A DNA stretch of 64,000 nucleotides, taken from JBMOOG01 sp049324535. GTDB taxonomy: Bacteria; Pseudomonadota; Alphaproteobacteria; Rhodobacterales; Rhodobacteraceae. Both the position numbers and the translations under genes were made by a program. Under the pieces are notes generated by a model that saw only the letters and a list, made by a program, of their open reading frames with translations, ran no database searches and was not told the origin of the DNA. Location: the NCBI GenBank assembly GCA_049324535.1, contig JBMOOG010000028.1, positions 124,001-188,000 of the forward strand. The letters are read 5' to 3'. How positions within the stretch are numbered: the stretch's first letter is position 1; every line of letters starts with the position of its first letter. Positions 10,117 to 18,700 of the stretch are shown one piece after another.

Positions 10117-10587
10117 ATGCGTACCTATGACTTTTCGCCGCTTTACCGCGCCGCCGTCGGCTTTGACCGCATCGCCGACATGATGGACCGGGTGCTGTCC
10201 GCCGACGTCGCCCAGCCGACCTACCCGCCCTACAACATCGAGAAACTGGGCGAGGACGCCTATCGCATCTCGATCGCCGTTGCCGGCTTCTCGCCCGATG
10301 AGCTGACCGTCGAGGTCAAGGATGGCGCGCTGGTCGTCGCCGCCCGCAAGGCCGAGGACGATTCGGGCCGCACCTACCTGCACCGCGGCATCGCCACCCG
10401 CGCCTTCGAGCGCCGCTTCGCGCTGGCCGACCATGTGAAGGTGTCGGGCGCCTCGAATGTCGACGGCATGCTGCACATCGACCTCGTGCGCGAGATCCCC
10501 GAGGCGCTGAAGCCCCGCCGGATCGAGATCACCCACGCGGCGCCCGCGACCGTCGAGGCCAAGGCCGTGGAATCGGCGATCAACTGA
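10117..10587 (+). CDS. hsp20: Small heat-shock protein, Hsp20/alpha-crystallin family
   Basis: A 156-residue ATP-independent chaperone that holds unfolding proteins. N-terminal MRTYDFSPLYRAAVGFDRI is the IbpA-like class A pattern. The alpha-crystallin domain runs from about residue 33 to 125 (YNIEKLGEDAYRISIAVAGF to the C-terminal beta strands). I chose ATG 10117 because the AGGAGG ribosome site lies six bases before it; ATG 10111 would be too close. The gene stands alone with an intrinsic terminator behind it. Confidence 0.95.
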   Translation: MRTYDFSPLYRAAVGFDRIADMMDRVLSADVAQPTYPPYNIEKLGEDAYRISIAVAGFSPDELTVEVKDGALVVAARKAEDDSGRTYLHRGIATRAFERRFALADHVKVSGASNVDGMLHIDLVREIPEALKPRRIEITHAAPATVEAKAVESAIN

Positions 10588-10611
10588 TCGCATCGCCCGA
10601 GCCTGAGTCCG

Positions 10612-10638
10612 GGGCGCGCCTTGCGGCGCGCCCTTTTT
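10612..10638 (+). terminator. Intrinsic terminator after hsp20
   Basis: GGGCGCGCC and GGCGCGCCC arms with a four-base loop are followed by five T residues, a textbook Rho-independent terminator. It also separates hsp20 from the convergent VWA gene. Confidence 0.9.
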
Positions 10639-10651
10639 CGTAGGCGAAGGC

Positions 10652-12682
10652 TCAGCGTGACAGGCTTTCTGCCAGGCGCATGAGCTGCACCGCCTCGGCC
10701 CGATAGCCGAAGGGATCCGGCCCGCGCGCGCCGTCGGCCAGCGCGATCGCATCCCGCCAGCCCCAGTGGCCCAGATAGGGCTCGTGCCGCAGAAGCTGAC
10801 CCATCCCCGCGATGGCCGCGGCAAAGCGGGCGTCGGCATCCGCGGGTCCGGCCGCGGCCGGGATCGGCAGCGTCGTCTCCGCGCTCCGGGCCGATCCCGG
10901 TTCCTTCCAGCGCAGCCTGAGAAATCCCAGCTCGCCGGCAAGCCCTTTGTCCGGGATGGCGGCCGGCGGCGCGGCCCCGGCACCATAGCGCAGGGGCGGG
11001 TTGCGCACGGCGGGGCTGCCCACCGGCGTCACCTCGTAGAGCGCCGTCACCTGATGGCCCGATCCCACCTCGCCCGCATCCACCCGGTCATTCGTGAAGT
11101 CCTCGCGGCGCAGGGCACGGGTCTCGTAGCCGATCAGCCGGTATTCGGCGACGACCGCGGGATTGAACTCGACCTGCACCTTCACATCGTCGGCGATCGG
11201 CACCAGCGCACCGGTCAGCTGATCGGCCAGCACCTTCTGCGCTTCGGAGAGCGTGTCGATGTAGGCGGCCTGGCCGTTGCCGTTCTGGGCAAGCGCCTGC
11301 ATGGTGGCGTCATCGAGGTTGCCCCGCCCGAAGCCCAGAACCGACAGGTAGGTGCCGCCGTCACGCTGGCCGGCGATGAACTCCGCAAGCGCCGCCGGAT
11401 CGGAAATGCCGACGTTGAAATCGCCGTCGGTCGCCAGGATCACCCGCCGCACCGATCCGTCGCGCCGCATGGACTCGGCCACGGAATAGGCCTGCTGAAG
11501 CCCCTCCTGCCCGGCGGTCGAGCCGCCGGCCGTCAGGCGGTCGAGCGCGCCGAGGATCGCGTCCCGGTCCGAAGCGGGCGTGGGGTCCAGCACGAGACCG
11601 GCCGAGCCCGCATAGGTCACGATCGCCACGCGGTCCTCGGGGGCAAGGCGGCCGAGCATCAGCGCAAGGGCCTGGCGCAGCAGGGGCAGCTTGTTGGCGT
11701 CCTCCATCGAGCCCGAGGTGTCGATCAGGAACACCAGGTCCAGCGGCGGGCGCTGCGCGACCACGCGGCCCTGAAGCCCCACCCGCAGCAGGAGCGTGTC
11801 GGGGTTCCACGGCGTCGCGCTGACCGAGACCGAGGGCCGGATGGGCGGTCCGCCGGCCTCGGGTGTCGGATAGGCGTAGGGGAAATAGTTCACCATCTCC
11901 TCGATGCGCACGGCGTCGGCGGGCGGCAGCCGGCCCGCATTCAGCGACGAGCGCACCACCGCGTAGCTTGCGGTGTCGACATCGACCGAGAAGGTCGAGA
12001 CCGGCGTTTCGGCGGCGACCGTCACGCCGTTGGCCGCGGCGCTGGCGAAGGCCTCGTCGCTGTCCGTCCGGGGCGGCCGGGCGGTGTCCGGTGCGGCCAG
12101 CTCGACCCCGTCCCCGGCCATCGGAGCCACGGTGCCCGCGGCCGCCTCCGACGGGCCCGCAGGACGGCTATAGGCACCTCCGGCCGAACCGGCATCGAGG
12201 GGTCGCAGTGCCTTGTCGGCCAGCGGGGCGGCCATCGGGGCCGGCGGCGGCGCCGGAAGCGCCTTGGCCGCGGGCCCGGCGGAGGGTTCGGCCGAGGGCT
12301 CGGCCGTCACGGTCGGGCCCGGCGCCGCGGCGGGTTCGGACGCGGTCCGCACCAGCGCCCCGGGCTGCCCCGGACGGGGGAGCTGGGCATGGGGAAGAAG
12401 AAACACGACGCCGGCCATCAGCGCGGCCGCCGAGGCGGTCGCGGCAAGCGTCGGGCGGAGGGTCAGTCGGGACAGCATGGCACGCACTCCGTTCCAGGCC
12501 CCCGCACCGCGCGAGGGGCTGGACATGGGACGCGCGGCCCCGGCGGTTTCTTGGCGACCGGTCGCCTGCTGCCGGTCGAAGGCGTCCATCGCCCGGGCGA
12601 GCGTCTCGGCACGCCGGGCCGGATCGGCGGCGGGAGCGGCGGCTTTCAGGGCGCCGCGCAGGCGTTCGAGATCATCGGTCAT
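10652..12682 (-). CDS. VWA domain protein (YfbK-like) with N-terminal membrane anchor
   Basis: A 676-residue protein. An N-terminal charged segment of about 70 residues is followed by one membrane helix near 73-95 and a Pro/Ala-rich linker. A YfbK-type N-domain comes next (about 230-310), then a von Willebrand A domain with the MIDAS motif DTSGS at D321, and a DUF3520-like C-terminus. Its ATG overlaps the TGA of the upstream ECF sigma factor, so the pair is co-translated. Topology puts a small cytoplasmic piece opposite a large periplasmic VWA sensor-like region. An anti-sigma or sensor role is inferred from this context only. Confidence 0.85.
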   Translation of the reverse strand: MTDDLERLRGALKAAAPAADPARRAETLARAMDAFDRQQATGRQETAGAARPMSSPSRGAGAWNGVRAMLSRLTLRPTLAATASAAALMAGVVFLLPHAQLPRPGQPGALVRTASEPAAAPGPTVTAEPSAEPSAGPAAKALPAPPPAPMAAPLADKALRPLDAGSAGGAYSRPAGPSEAAAGTVAPMAGDGVELAAPDTARPPRTDSDEAFASAAANGVTVAAETPVSTFSVDVDTASYAVVRSSLNAGRLPPADAVRIEEMVNYFPYAYPTPEAGGPPIRPSVSVSATPWNPDTLLLRVGLQGRVVAQRPPLDLVFLIDTSGSMEDANKLPLLRQALALMLGRLAPEDRVAIVTYAGSAGLVLDPTPASDRDAILGALDRLTAGGSTAGQEGLQQAYSVAESMRRDGSVRRVILATDGDFNVGISDPAALAEFIAGQRDGGTYLSVLGFGRGNLDDATMQALAQNGNGQAAYIDTLSEAQKVLADQLTGALVPIADDVKVQVEFNPAVVAEYRLIGYETRALRREDFTNDRVDAGEVGSGHQVTALYEVTPVGSPAVRNPPLRYGAGAAPPAAIPDKGLAGELGFLRLRWKEPGSARSAETTLPIPAAAGPADADARFAAAIAGMGQLLRHEPYLGHWGWRDAIALADGARGPDPFGYRAEAVQLMRLAESLSR

Positions 12683-13224
12683 AGCAGCCCCTCGGCCCGC
12701 GCCATCGCGCGCAGGCGCTTCTTCACCTCGCTCATCCTCCAGGCAACGGTGCCCTCGGACAGGCCCAGCACCTCGGCGGCCCGGGCCTGGGTCAGATCCT
12801 CGCCCAGGATCAGCGCCACGGTCTCGCGCAGGTCCGGCGGAAGGTCCCGCATGACCCGCATGAGCCAGGCCTGGCTGTCCGCATCGGCGGCCATCGCGTC
12901 CTGCCGGTCGCGTTCCCAGTCGCCCCAGCCGTCCGAGGCCCGCGCCCGGGTCGCGTTGCGGCGATGACGGTCGCGGGCGGCGTTCAGCGTGACCCGGTAG
13001 AGCCAGGTGGAGAACCGGGACCGGCCGGCGAACTGCGAAAGCCGGGCCGGCAGGGCCATGCAGATGTCCTGGGTCAGATCCTCGGCCTCGGCGCGCGAAC
13101 CGGTCAGGCGGAAGGCCAGCCCGAGGATCCGGTCGTAATGCCGCGCGACCAGCGCCGCGAAGGCGTCGCGGTCGCCGGTCACGGCGGCGGCTACCAGGGT
13201 CTCGTCGGGCGTGTCCATCAGCAT
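12679..13224 (-). CDS. ECF-type RNA polymerase sigma factor
   Basis: A 181-residue sigma-70 family factor. Region 2 contains DAFAALVARHYDRILGLAFR and the AEDLTQDIC segment. Region 4 contains LTQARAAEVLGLSEGTVAWR, the helix-turn-helix. There is no region 1 or 3, so it is of the extracytoplasmic function class. ATG 13224 or 13218 could start it; neither has a strong ribosome site. It overlaps the VWA gene by four bases. No classical zinc anti-sigma gene is next to it, which makes the VWA protein the likely regulatory partner. Confidence 0.9.
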   Translation of the reverse strand: MLMDTPDETLVAAAVTGDRDAFAALVARHYDRILGLAFRLTGSRAEAEDLTQDICMALPARLSQFAGRSRFSTWLYRVTLNAARDRHRRNATRARASDGWGDWERDRQDAMAADADSQAWLMRVMRDLPPDLRETVALILGEDLTQARAAEVLGLSEGTVAWRMSEVKKRLRAMARAEGLL

Positions 13225-13275
13225 CACGCTAGTTTGGACGCGCGCCGGCCGGCAATCCTTGGGACGCGGCACGAT

Positions 13276-13311
13276 AAAAGACCCGCCGCCCCCGCGCACG
13301 GGAACGACGGG
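13276..13311 (-). terminator. Intrinsic terminator of the peptidoglycan-binding gene
   Basis: On the minus strand a stem CCCGTCG/CGGCGGG (one G-T pair) encloses a CCCG/CGGG inner stem and is followed by TCTTTTAT. It lies 34 bases after the stop at 13345 and before the sigma gene. Confidence 0.6.
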
Positions 13312-13344
13312 CCATCGGCCGGCCGCAAGGGGCCGGAAGCGCGG

Positions 13345-13869
13345 TCAGTAGATCAGGCTGTCATAGATGCCGAAGGCACCGCGCACCGTGGACAGCGACC
13401 GGGCCTCGCCGAGGTTGCGGGCATAGGCCTCGACCGCGCGGTAGGTCGCCGGGCCGAAGGCCCCGTCGATGCTGCCCTGATAGTAGCCCTGCGCGGCCAG
13501 CCGGCGCTGGATCGTCCGGCGCTCCTGCAGGCCGAAACCCTGGAACGCCTGATAGGCGGGGGTCTGGTAGAGCGAGGCGCCCTGGGACGGGTAGGCCGGC
13601 GGCTGCGGATAGGCCGTCCCCGGCCGGTAGCCCGGACGGGTGCCGGGGCGATACTGGTGCGAATAGTCCGGCTGATAGGCCGGCTGGTAGGCCGGTTTCG
13701 GCGCCTTGTTCGCCTGATGGATCAGCGCGCCGACCGCGACGGTGGCGAGGACTCCCTTGAGGAAGTTCTGTTCGTTCTTGCCCCAGGCGTGCGCAGGGGC
13801 GGCGGCGACGGAGGCCATGGTCAGCGCGGTGATCGCAGCAAGACCGGCGTTTCGGACAGTGGGCAGCAT
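13345..13869 (-). CDS. Secreted peptidoglycan-binding domain protein
   Basis: A 174-residue protein with a signal peptide ending near APAHA. A low-complexity middle follows, with repeated Pro-Ala-Tyr-Gln and Arg-Pro-Gly-Tyr units (about residues 55-95). A C-terminal PG_binding_1 domain (about 110-155) carries RRLAAQGYYQGSIDGAFGPA. It probably anchors to the cell wall in the periplasm. A ggaaagga ribosome site precedes the ATG. It has its own terminator, so it is a single-gene unit. No catalytic domain is present, which suggests a structural or targeting role. Confidence 0.85.
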   Translation of the reverse strand: MLPTVRNAGLAAITALTMASVAAAPAHAWGKNEQNFLKGVLATVAVGALIHQANKAPKPAYQPAYQPDYSHQYRPGTRPGYRPGTAYPQPPAYPSQGASLYQTPAYQAFQGFGLQERRTIQRRLAAQGYYQGSIDGAFGPATYRAVEAYARNLGEARSLSTVRGAFGIYDSLIY

Positions 13870-13967
13870 GTCGGATCCTTTCCGGGTTGGATTGCCTGGT
13901 CCCGAACATGTGGCGCGGCGCCGCGATAGGCAAAATCACCCGGCGGTTATCGGATAGCGAGGGGGCT

Positions 13968-15242
13968 TCAGGCCCGGGAGACGAGGATCTTGTCGATCCG
14001 CCGGTCGTCGAGGTCGATCACCTCGAACCGCCAGCCCTCGCGGGTGAAGTGGTCGCCCAGCACAGGCAGGCGATGAAGCTGGTTGAGCACGAGTCCCGCG
14101 ACCGTCTCGTAGTCGCCCGCAAGCTCGAGCGGCAATGCCAGCCGCTCGCAGAATTCGTCGGCCGACATCCAGCCCGACACCAGGAAGCTGCCGTCCTCGC
14201 GCTCGACCATGGCCGGTTCGTCGCCCACCGATTCACGGAAGGCGCCGGTGATCGTCTCGAGGATGTCACCGGTGGTGATGATGCCCTCGAAGCTGCCGTA
14301 TTCGTCGTAGACCAGCGCCATGTGGTTGGGCGAGGCGCGCAGGATCTCGATCACGTCCAGCGCGTCGGCCATGTCCGACACCACGGGCACCTCGCGCAGA
14401 AGCTTCGCCACCTCGACCGGCTTGCCCTCGCTCAGCGCGCTGAACACATCGGTGAGGTAGAGCACGCCCACCACCGCGTCGCTGTCGCGGTCGCGCACCG
14501 GCAGGCGCGGGCGCCCGGCGCGGCGGACGGTGGCCACCGCTTCCTCGGGCGTGGCCTGCAGGTCCACCATCACCACGTCCCGCCTCGGGGTCATCAGGGC
14601 GCGCGCGCTGCGGTCCGCAAGACGCATGACCCCGGTGAGCATCTCCTGCTCCTCGTCCTCGATGACCCCCTCGAAGCGGGCCTCGGCCAGGATCGTGCGC
14701 ACCTCTTCCTCGGTGACGCGCGAGCGCGACTCGCCGCGCTGGCCAAGGACGGCCAGCACCGCGCGGCCGGACTGGTCCAGCAACCACACCAGCGGGGCGG
14801 CGAGGCGCGACAGCCCCATCATCACCGGCGCCGCGCGCATCGCGATGGCCTCGGGGTTCTTCAGCGCGATCTGCTTGGGGACCAGTTCCCCGACGATGAG
14901 CGAGAGATAGGTCAGCAGGACCACGACCCCGCCCACGCCCAGCGTCTGCGCCCAGTCGCCGGCCACGCCGGTCTGGGAAAGCCAGGCCGACAGGCGCGCG
15001 CCGAGCGTCGCGCCCGAGAAGGCGCCGGAGAGGACACCCACAAGGGTGATTCCGATCTGGACCGACGAAAGGAACCGCCCGGGGTCGGCCGCCAGAGCCA
15101 GCGCGGAACGCGCGCCCCGATTCCCGCCTTCGGCAAGAGGCCGGAGCCGCGCAGGCCGCGCCGAGACGACGGCAAGCTCCGACATGGCCAACGCGCCATT
15201 CAGCAGAATGAGCGCCGCGACGATGAGCAGTTCAACCAGCAA
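13968..15242 (-). CDS. CNNM/CorC-HlyC family membrane protein with CBS domains
   Basis: A 424-residue protein. The N-terminal CNNM (DUF21) transmembrane domain covers about residues 1-190 with four hydrophobic segments and the AMSELAVVSARPARLRPLAE signature. Two CBS domains (about 205-330) bind nucleotides in relatives. A C-terminal CorC_HlyC (transporter-associated) domain ends near 420. Members are linked to magnesium/cobalt efflux or tolerance, and the hemolysin name is historical. It is flanked by unrelated genes and is probably monocistronic. Confidence 0.9.
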   Translation of the reverse strand: MLVELLIVAALILLNGALAMSELAVVSARPARLRPLAEGGNRGARSALALAADPGRFLSSVQIGITLVGVLSGAFSGATLGARLSAWLSQTGVAGDWAQTLGVGGVVVLLTYLSLIVGELVPKQIALKNPEAIAMRAAPVMMGLSRLAAPLVWLLDQSGRAVLAVLGQRGESRSRVTEEEVRTILAEARFEGVIEDEEQEMLTGVMRLADRSARALMTPRRDVVMVDLQATPEEAVATVRRAGRPRLPVRDRDSDAVVGVLYLTDVFSALSEGKPVEVAKLLREVPVVSDMADALDVIEILRASPNHMALVYDEYGSFEGIITTGDILETITGAFRESVGDEPAMVEREDGSFLVSGWMSADEFCERLALPLELAGDYETVAGLVLNQLHRLPVLGDHFTREGWRFEVIDLDDRRIDKILVSRA

Positions 15243-15308
15243 GGGGATGGGGTCCGGAGACGATCAATGCGCCATCCTTATCACGGTTGCGTGCAGGTTC
15301 AACCGACG

Positions 15309-16655
15309 TCAACCGGGACGCCCGGCCCCGTCCGCGCCCAGCACGTAGTGCAGGCCCTGAAAGCCGGAGCGCAGAGCCGCCACCTCGGGCGCCAGCGCGG
15401 AGGGATCGTTCGCCCGCAGGGCGGCGGCGATCAGCCGGGCGAGCTTCGGGGCATCCGCCGCCGTCACGCCGCGGCGGACAAGCTCGGGCGTTCCGATGCG
15501 CAGGCCGTTCAGGTCGCCCGCCACCTCGGCAAGCGGCAGGCCGATCCCGCAGGCGAGGAACCCGGCCTGCCGAAGCCGCCGGGACGCAGACTGGCCGCCG
15601 CCGAAGCCCGCGGCCTCGACCGCGAACTGGTGCGAGGTGGTGGCGCCACGGCCGGCCGCGAAGACCGGCAGGCCCTCCTCGGCCAGTGCGCGCGCAAGGG
15701 CCTGGGCGACCTGCACCATCTCGGCCGCATAGTCGCGCCCCATCGCCCGCCAGTCCAGAAGCCCCATGGCCAGCGCGGCGACCCGGCCCGCGTCGAAGTT
15801 CGCGGTCATGCCCGGATAGGCGATGGCGTCGAGCCGCTCGGCGATGGCCGCGTCGTTGGTCACGATCAGGCCGCCTGCCGGTCCGCCGAGGCTCTTGTAG
15901 GTGCTCATCGTCATGAGATGCGCGCCCTCATCCAGCGGGTTCGGCCACTGGCCGCCGGCGATGATCCCGCACTGGTGGGCCGCGTCGAACAGCAGCGCCG
16001 CCCCCACCTCGTCGGCGATGGCGCGCACCGCGCGCACCGGATGCGGGAACAGGTTGAGGCTGGCGCCCAGGGTGATGACCTTCGGGCGCACGCGCCGGGC
16101 CAGGTCGCGCAGCCCGTCCAGATCGACGGAATAGCCGTCGGCATCGACCGGGGCGGCGTGCGTCACCAGACCGTAAAGCCCGGCGCAGCCGGCCTTGTGG
16201 TGGGTGACGTGCCCGCCCACCGAGGGCGGCGGAGCGATGATCGCGTCGCCCGGCCGCGCCAGAGCCATGAAGCCCCAGAGGTTCGCCATCGCCCCCGACG
16301 AGGGCCGCACCTCGGCAAAGGCGGCGCCGAAGACCTCGGCGGCCAGCTCCGCGGCGATGGTCTCGATCTCCTCGATCGCCTCGAGGCCCATCTCGTACTT
16401 GTCGCCCGGATAGCCCAGCGAGGGGCGCGAGCCGAGACCGCGCGCCAGCAGAGCCTCGGCGCGCGGATTCATGACGTTGGTCGCCGGGTTGAGGTTGAAG
16501 CAGTCCCGATCGTGGATCCGCGCATTGCGGTCCGCCAACGCCTCGATCCGGGCGGCCAGTTCCGCCTCGCGCTGCACGGCGGTCAGCGCGGCGTGTCGGG
16601 CGATCAGGTCCTCGCTTGCGGGAGGAACCCAGGCGCGGCGGGCCAGTCTGTGCAT
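15309..16655 (-). CDS. Serine hydroxymethyltransferase-like PLP enzyme
   Basis: A 448-residue fold-type I PLP enzyme of the SHMT family. NPATNVMNPRAEALL and GYPGDKYEMG correspond to the substrate region, FDAAHQCG holds the PLP-binding Asp and His, and MTMSTYKSLGGPAGG holds the Schiff-base lysine. It is clearly related to GlyA but diverges from the canonical motifs (no EGYPGKRYYGG or TTHKTLRGPRGG). It may therefore act on another beta-hydroxy amino acid, for example an alpha-methylserine or threonine-aldolase type reaction. Start MHRLARRAW was chosen for its ggaga ribosome site five bases upstream. Canonical glyA is presumably elsewhere in the genome. Confidence 0.8.
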   Translation of the reverse strand: MHRLARRAWVPPASEDLIARHAALTAVQREAELAARIEALADRNARIHDRDCFNLNPATNVMNPRAEALLARGLGSRPSLGYPGDKYEMGLEAIEEIETIAAELAAEVFGAAFAEVRPSSGAMANLWGFMALARPGDAIIAPPPSVGGHVTHHKAGCAGLYGLVTHAAPVDADGYSVDLDGLRDLARRVRPKVITLGASLNLFPHPVRAVRAIADEVGAALLFDAAHQCGIIAGGQWPNPLDEGAHLMTMSTYKSLGGPAGGLIVTNDAAIAERLDAIAYPGMTANFDAGRVAALAMGLLDWRAMGRDYAAEMVQVAQALARALAEEGLPVFAAGRGATTSHQFAVEAAGFGGGQSASRRLRQAGFLACGIGLPLAEVAGDLNGLRIGTPELVRRGVTAADAPKLARLIAAALRANDPSALAPEVAALRSGFQGLHYVLGADGAGRPG

Positions 16656-16715
16656 CGCGGTCTCCGTCAGGTTGCCGCCAGTCGAGCAGAGCGCCGCGGG
16701 ATGCACAAGATGCGC

Positions 16716-17258
16716 TCAGCCCACAATCTCGACCCGCGCCTCCGCCAGACGGCGCATCAGCCGCATCTGCCGCCGGATCGGCCACCAGTCGTAGAGAAAG
16801 GTCTCGAGCGGCTTCCAGTTCGACACCCATCCCAGGATGATGAGCCCCTCGCGCGCGAGGTTCGGCAGCGGCGCGTCGCCCAGATGGGTCCGGATGAGCT
16901 GCGCGCCGGTCAGGCAGGCCAGCAGCGTGACCACGCCGATCAGGAAATAGGTCCGCCCCAGCCGCAGGAGGTCGCGCAGCTCCCATTGCTTCTGCTTGGC
17001 GAGGTAGTCGAAATGGCGGTGCACCGCCTCGGGGATGAGCGCGGCCTCGGGACGTGCGGCCTCGGAGGCGGGCAGGTGGATGCGCAGGTGGATCGGCGCG
17101 CCTTCGGCGAGGTCGCCCGCCCAGCCCGTGATGTAGCGGGCGGCGTCGCAGTCGAGGTCGCGCTCGTGGAAGGGCGAGGGATCGAGCGACTCATAGAGCT
17201 GCTCGATCCGGCTCGCGCGGATCACGATGGGCCCGCTCGGGACAAGGGCGGCCGACAC
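16716..17258 (-). CDS. Uncharacterised membrane protein
   Basis: About 180 residues if the GTG at 17258 is used; a TTG at 17288 would overlap deoD by 26 bases. The N-terminal half is soluble and acidic. One or two hydrophobic segments lie in the second half (TYFLIGVVTLLACLTG and EGLIILGWVSNW). The C-terminus is arginine-rich, with WWPIRRQMRLMRRLAEAR. I recognise the general look of a conserved proteobacterial hypothetical but no named domain. It follows deoD directly on the same strand and is probably co-transcribed. Confidence 0.65.
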   Translation of the reverse strand: MSAALVPSGPIVIRASRIEQLYESLDPSPFHERDLDCDAARYITGWAGDLAEGAPIHLRIHLPASEAARPEAALIPEAVHRHFDYLAKQKQWELRDLLRLGRTYFLIGVVTLLACLTGAQLIRTHLGDAPLPNLAREGLIILGWVSNWKPLETFLYDWWPIRRQMRLMRRLAEARVEIVG

Positions 17259-17262
17259 GGCG

Positions 17263-17967
17263 TCACCCGAAGGCGGCGTCGAGCGCAATCGCGATCATGT
17301 CGCCGAACGATCGCTCGCGGTCCTGCGCCGGCAGGGCCTCGTGGGTGAGAAGATGATCCGAGATGGTCAGCACCGCCAGCGCCCGCACCCCGTGCCGCGC
17401 GGCGACGGTGTAGAGCTCGGCCGCCTCCATCTCGACGGCGAGGACGCCGTGACGGGCCATCGCCTCGGTCAGGTCCGGGCGTTCGTCGTAGAAGACGTCG
17501 GACGAATAGATGCCGCCGACGTGGCAGGGGGTGCCGCGCGCCTCGGCGGCGGCCACCGCCCGGCGCAGCAGGCCGAAGTCGGCGCAGGGCGCGAAGTTCA
17601 CTTCGCGGAAGATGCCGCGCGACGGGGTGGACAGGGTCGAGGCGGTCATCGCGATCACCACATCGCGCACCTTGATCCGGTCGAGCATGGCACCGGCCGA
17701 GCCGACGCGGATCAGGGTCTTTGCCCCGTAGTCGCGGATCAGTTCGTTGGCGTAGATCGACAGCGACGGCATCCCCATGCCCGAGCCCTGGATCGTCACC
17801 CGGTTGCCGCGCCAGGTCCCGGTGAAGCCCAGCATCCCGCGCACCTGATTGATGCAGACCGCACCATCGAGAAAGGTCTCGGCGGCCCATTTCGCCCGGT
17901 AGGGATCGCCGGGCATCAGGACGGTTTCGGCGATCTCGCCGGATTTCGCGCCGATATGGGTGGACAT
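17263..17967 (-). CDS. deoD: Purine nucleoside phosphorylase DeoD
   Basis: A 234-residue hexameric-type purine nucleoside phosphorylase, the usual DeoD length. It splits purine (deoxy)nucleosides with phosphate in the salvage pathway. The phosphate site MPGDPYRAK, the GSGMGMPS loop, the VEMEAAELY substrate motif and the catalytic Asp in LTISDH are all present. The ATG at 17967 has a ggaagga ribosome site. It lies upstream of a small membrane protein gene on the same strand. Confidence 0.96.
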   Translation of the reverse strand: MSTHIGAKSGEIAETVLMPGDPYRAKWAAETFLDGAVCINQVRGMLGFTGTWRGNRVTIQGSGMGMPSLSIYANELIRDYGAKTLIRVGSAGAMLDRIKVRDVVIAMTASTLSTPSRGIFREVNFAPCADFGLLRRAVAAAEARGTPCHVGGIYSSDVFYDERPDLTEAMARHGVLAVEMEAAELYTVAARHGVRALAVLTISDHLLTHEALPAQDRERSFGDMIAIALDAAFG

Positions 17968-18047
17968 GGGTTTCCTTCCCGCCTGTCGTGGACGTCGCCC
18001 GACCATAGAGGGAGGTCGGGGCGGAAGGGAAGCCGTGGCGACCGGCC

Positions 18048-18629
18048 TCACCCCGCCGCGATCGCCCGCCCGCGGGCCGGGCAGGTGACGAGATGGTCGT
18101 TCACCATGCCGACCGCCTGCATGAAGGCGTAGACGATCACCGGGCCGACGAAGCGGAACCCCTCGGCCCGCAGGTCCTTCGAGAGACGCTCGGACAGGGG
18201 GGTACTCGCCGGCACCTCGGCCAGGCTGGCGAACCGGTTCTCGATCGGTCGGCCCTCCACGTAGCGCCACAGGAAGGTGTCGAAGCCCTCGCGCCGATGG
18301 ATGCGCAGGTAGGCCCGGGCGTTGCCGATCGTGGCCTCGATCTTCGCGCGCGACCGCACGATGCCGGGATCGGCCAGGAGGCGCAGCACCTCGGGCTCGC
18401 CCCAGCCCGCGATCACCTCGGGGTCGAATCCCGCGAAGGCCGCGCGGAAGGCGTCGCGCTTGCGCAGGATGGTGATCCACGACAGCCCGGCCTGGAACCC
18501 GTCAAGCACCAGCTTTTCCCAAAGCGCGCGGGGATCGCGTTCGGGAACGCCCCATTCGTGATCGTGGTAGGCGACGTAGAGCGGATCGGTCCCGCACCAG
18601 CCGCAGCGTGTCCCGGCGGTCTCGCTCAT
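18048..18629 (-). CDS. tag: DNA-3-methyladenine glycosylase I
   Basis: A 193-residue base-excision repair enzyme that removes 3-methyladenine from alkylated DNA. RCGWCGTDPLYVAYHDHEWG at the N-terminus and VNDHLVTCP at the C-terminus carry the zinc-binding Cys and His residues. The LDGFQAGLSWITILRKR segment forms the base pocket. The acidic pocket residue, Glu in the E. coli enzyme, is Asp here. It is divergent from the EAL gene, with 71 bases between starts. Confidence 0.95.
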   Translation of the reverse strand: MSETAGTRCGWCGTDPLYVAYHDHEWGVPERDPRALWEKLVLDGFQAGLSWITILRKRDAFRAAFAGFDPEVIAGWGEPEVLRLLADPGIVRSRAKIEATIGNARAYLRIHRREGFDTFLWRYVEGRPIENRFASLAEVPASTPLSERLSKDLRAEGFRFVGPVIVYAFMQAVGMVNDHLVTCPARGRAIAAG

Positions 18630-18700
18630 GTTTCCCCCTCGCGGCTTTACGCCCTGTTAGCCCGGCCGGGCCAATCTGCCGTCATCTGACGGAGCACGCC

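Noticed and set aside
13887..17348. Very long + strand open frame of over 1100 codons
   Set aside because: It runs antisense to four clear genes (CorC-like, SHMT-like, membrane protein, deoD); long shadow frames are normal at this GC content.
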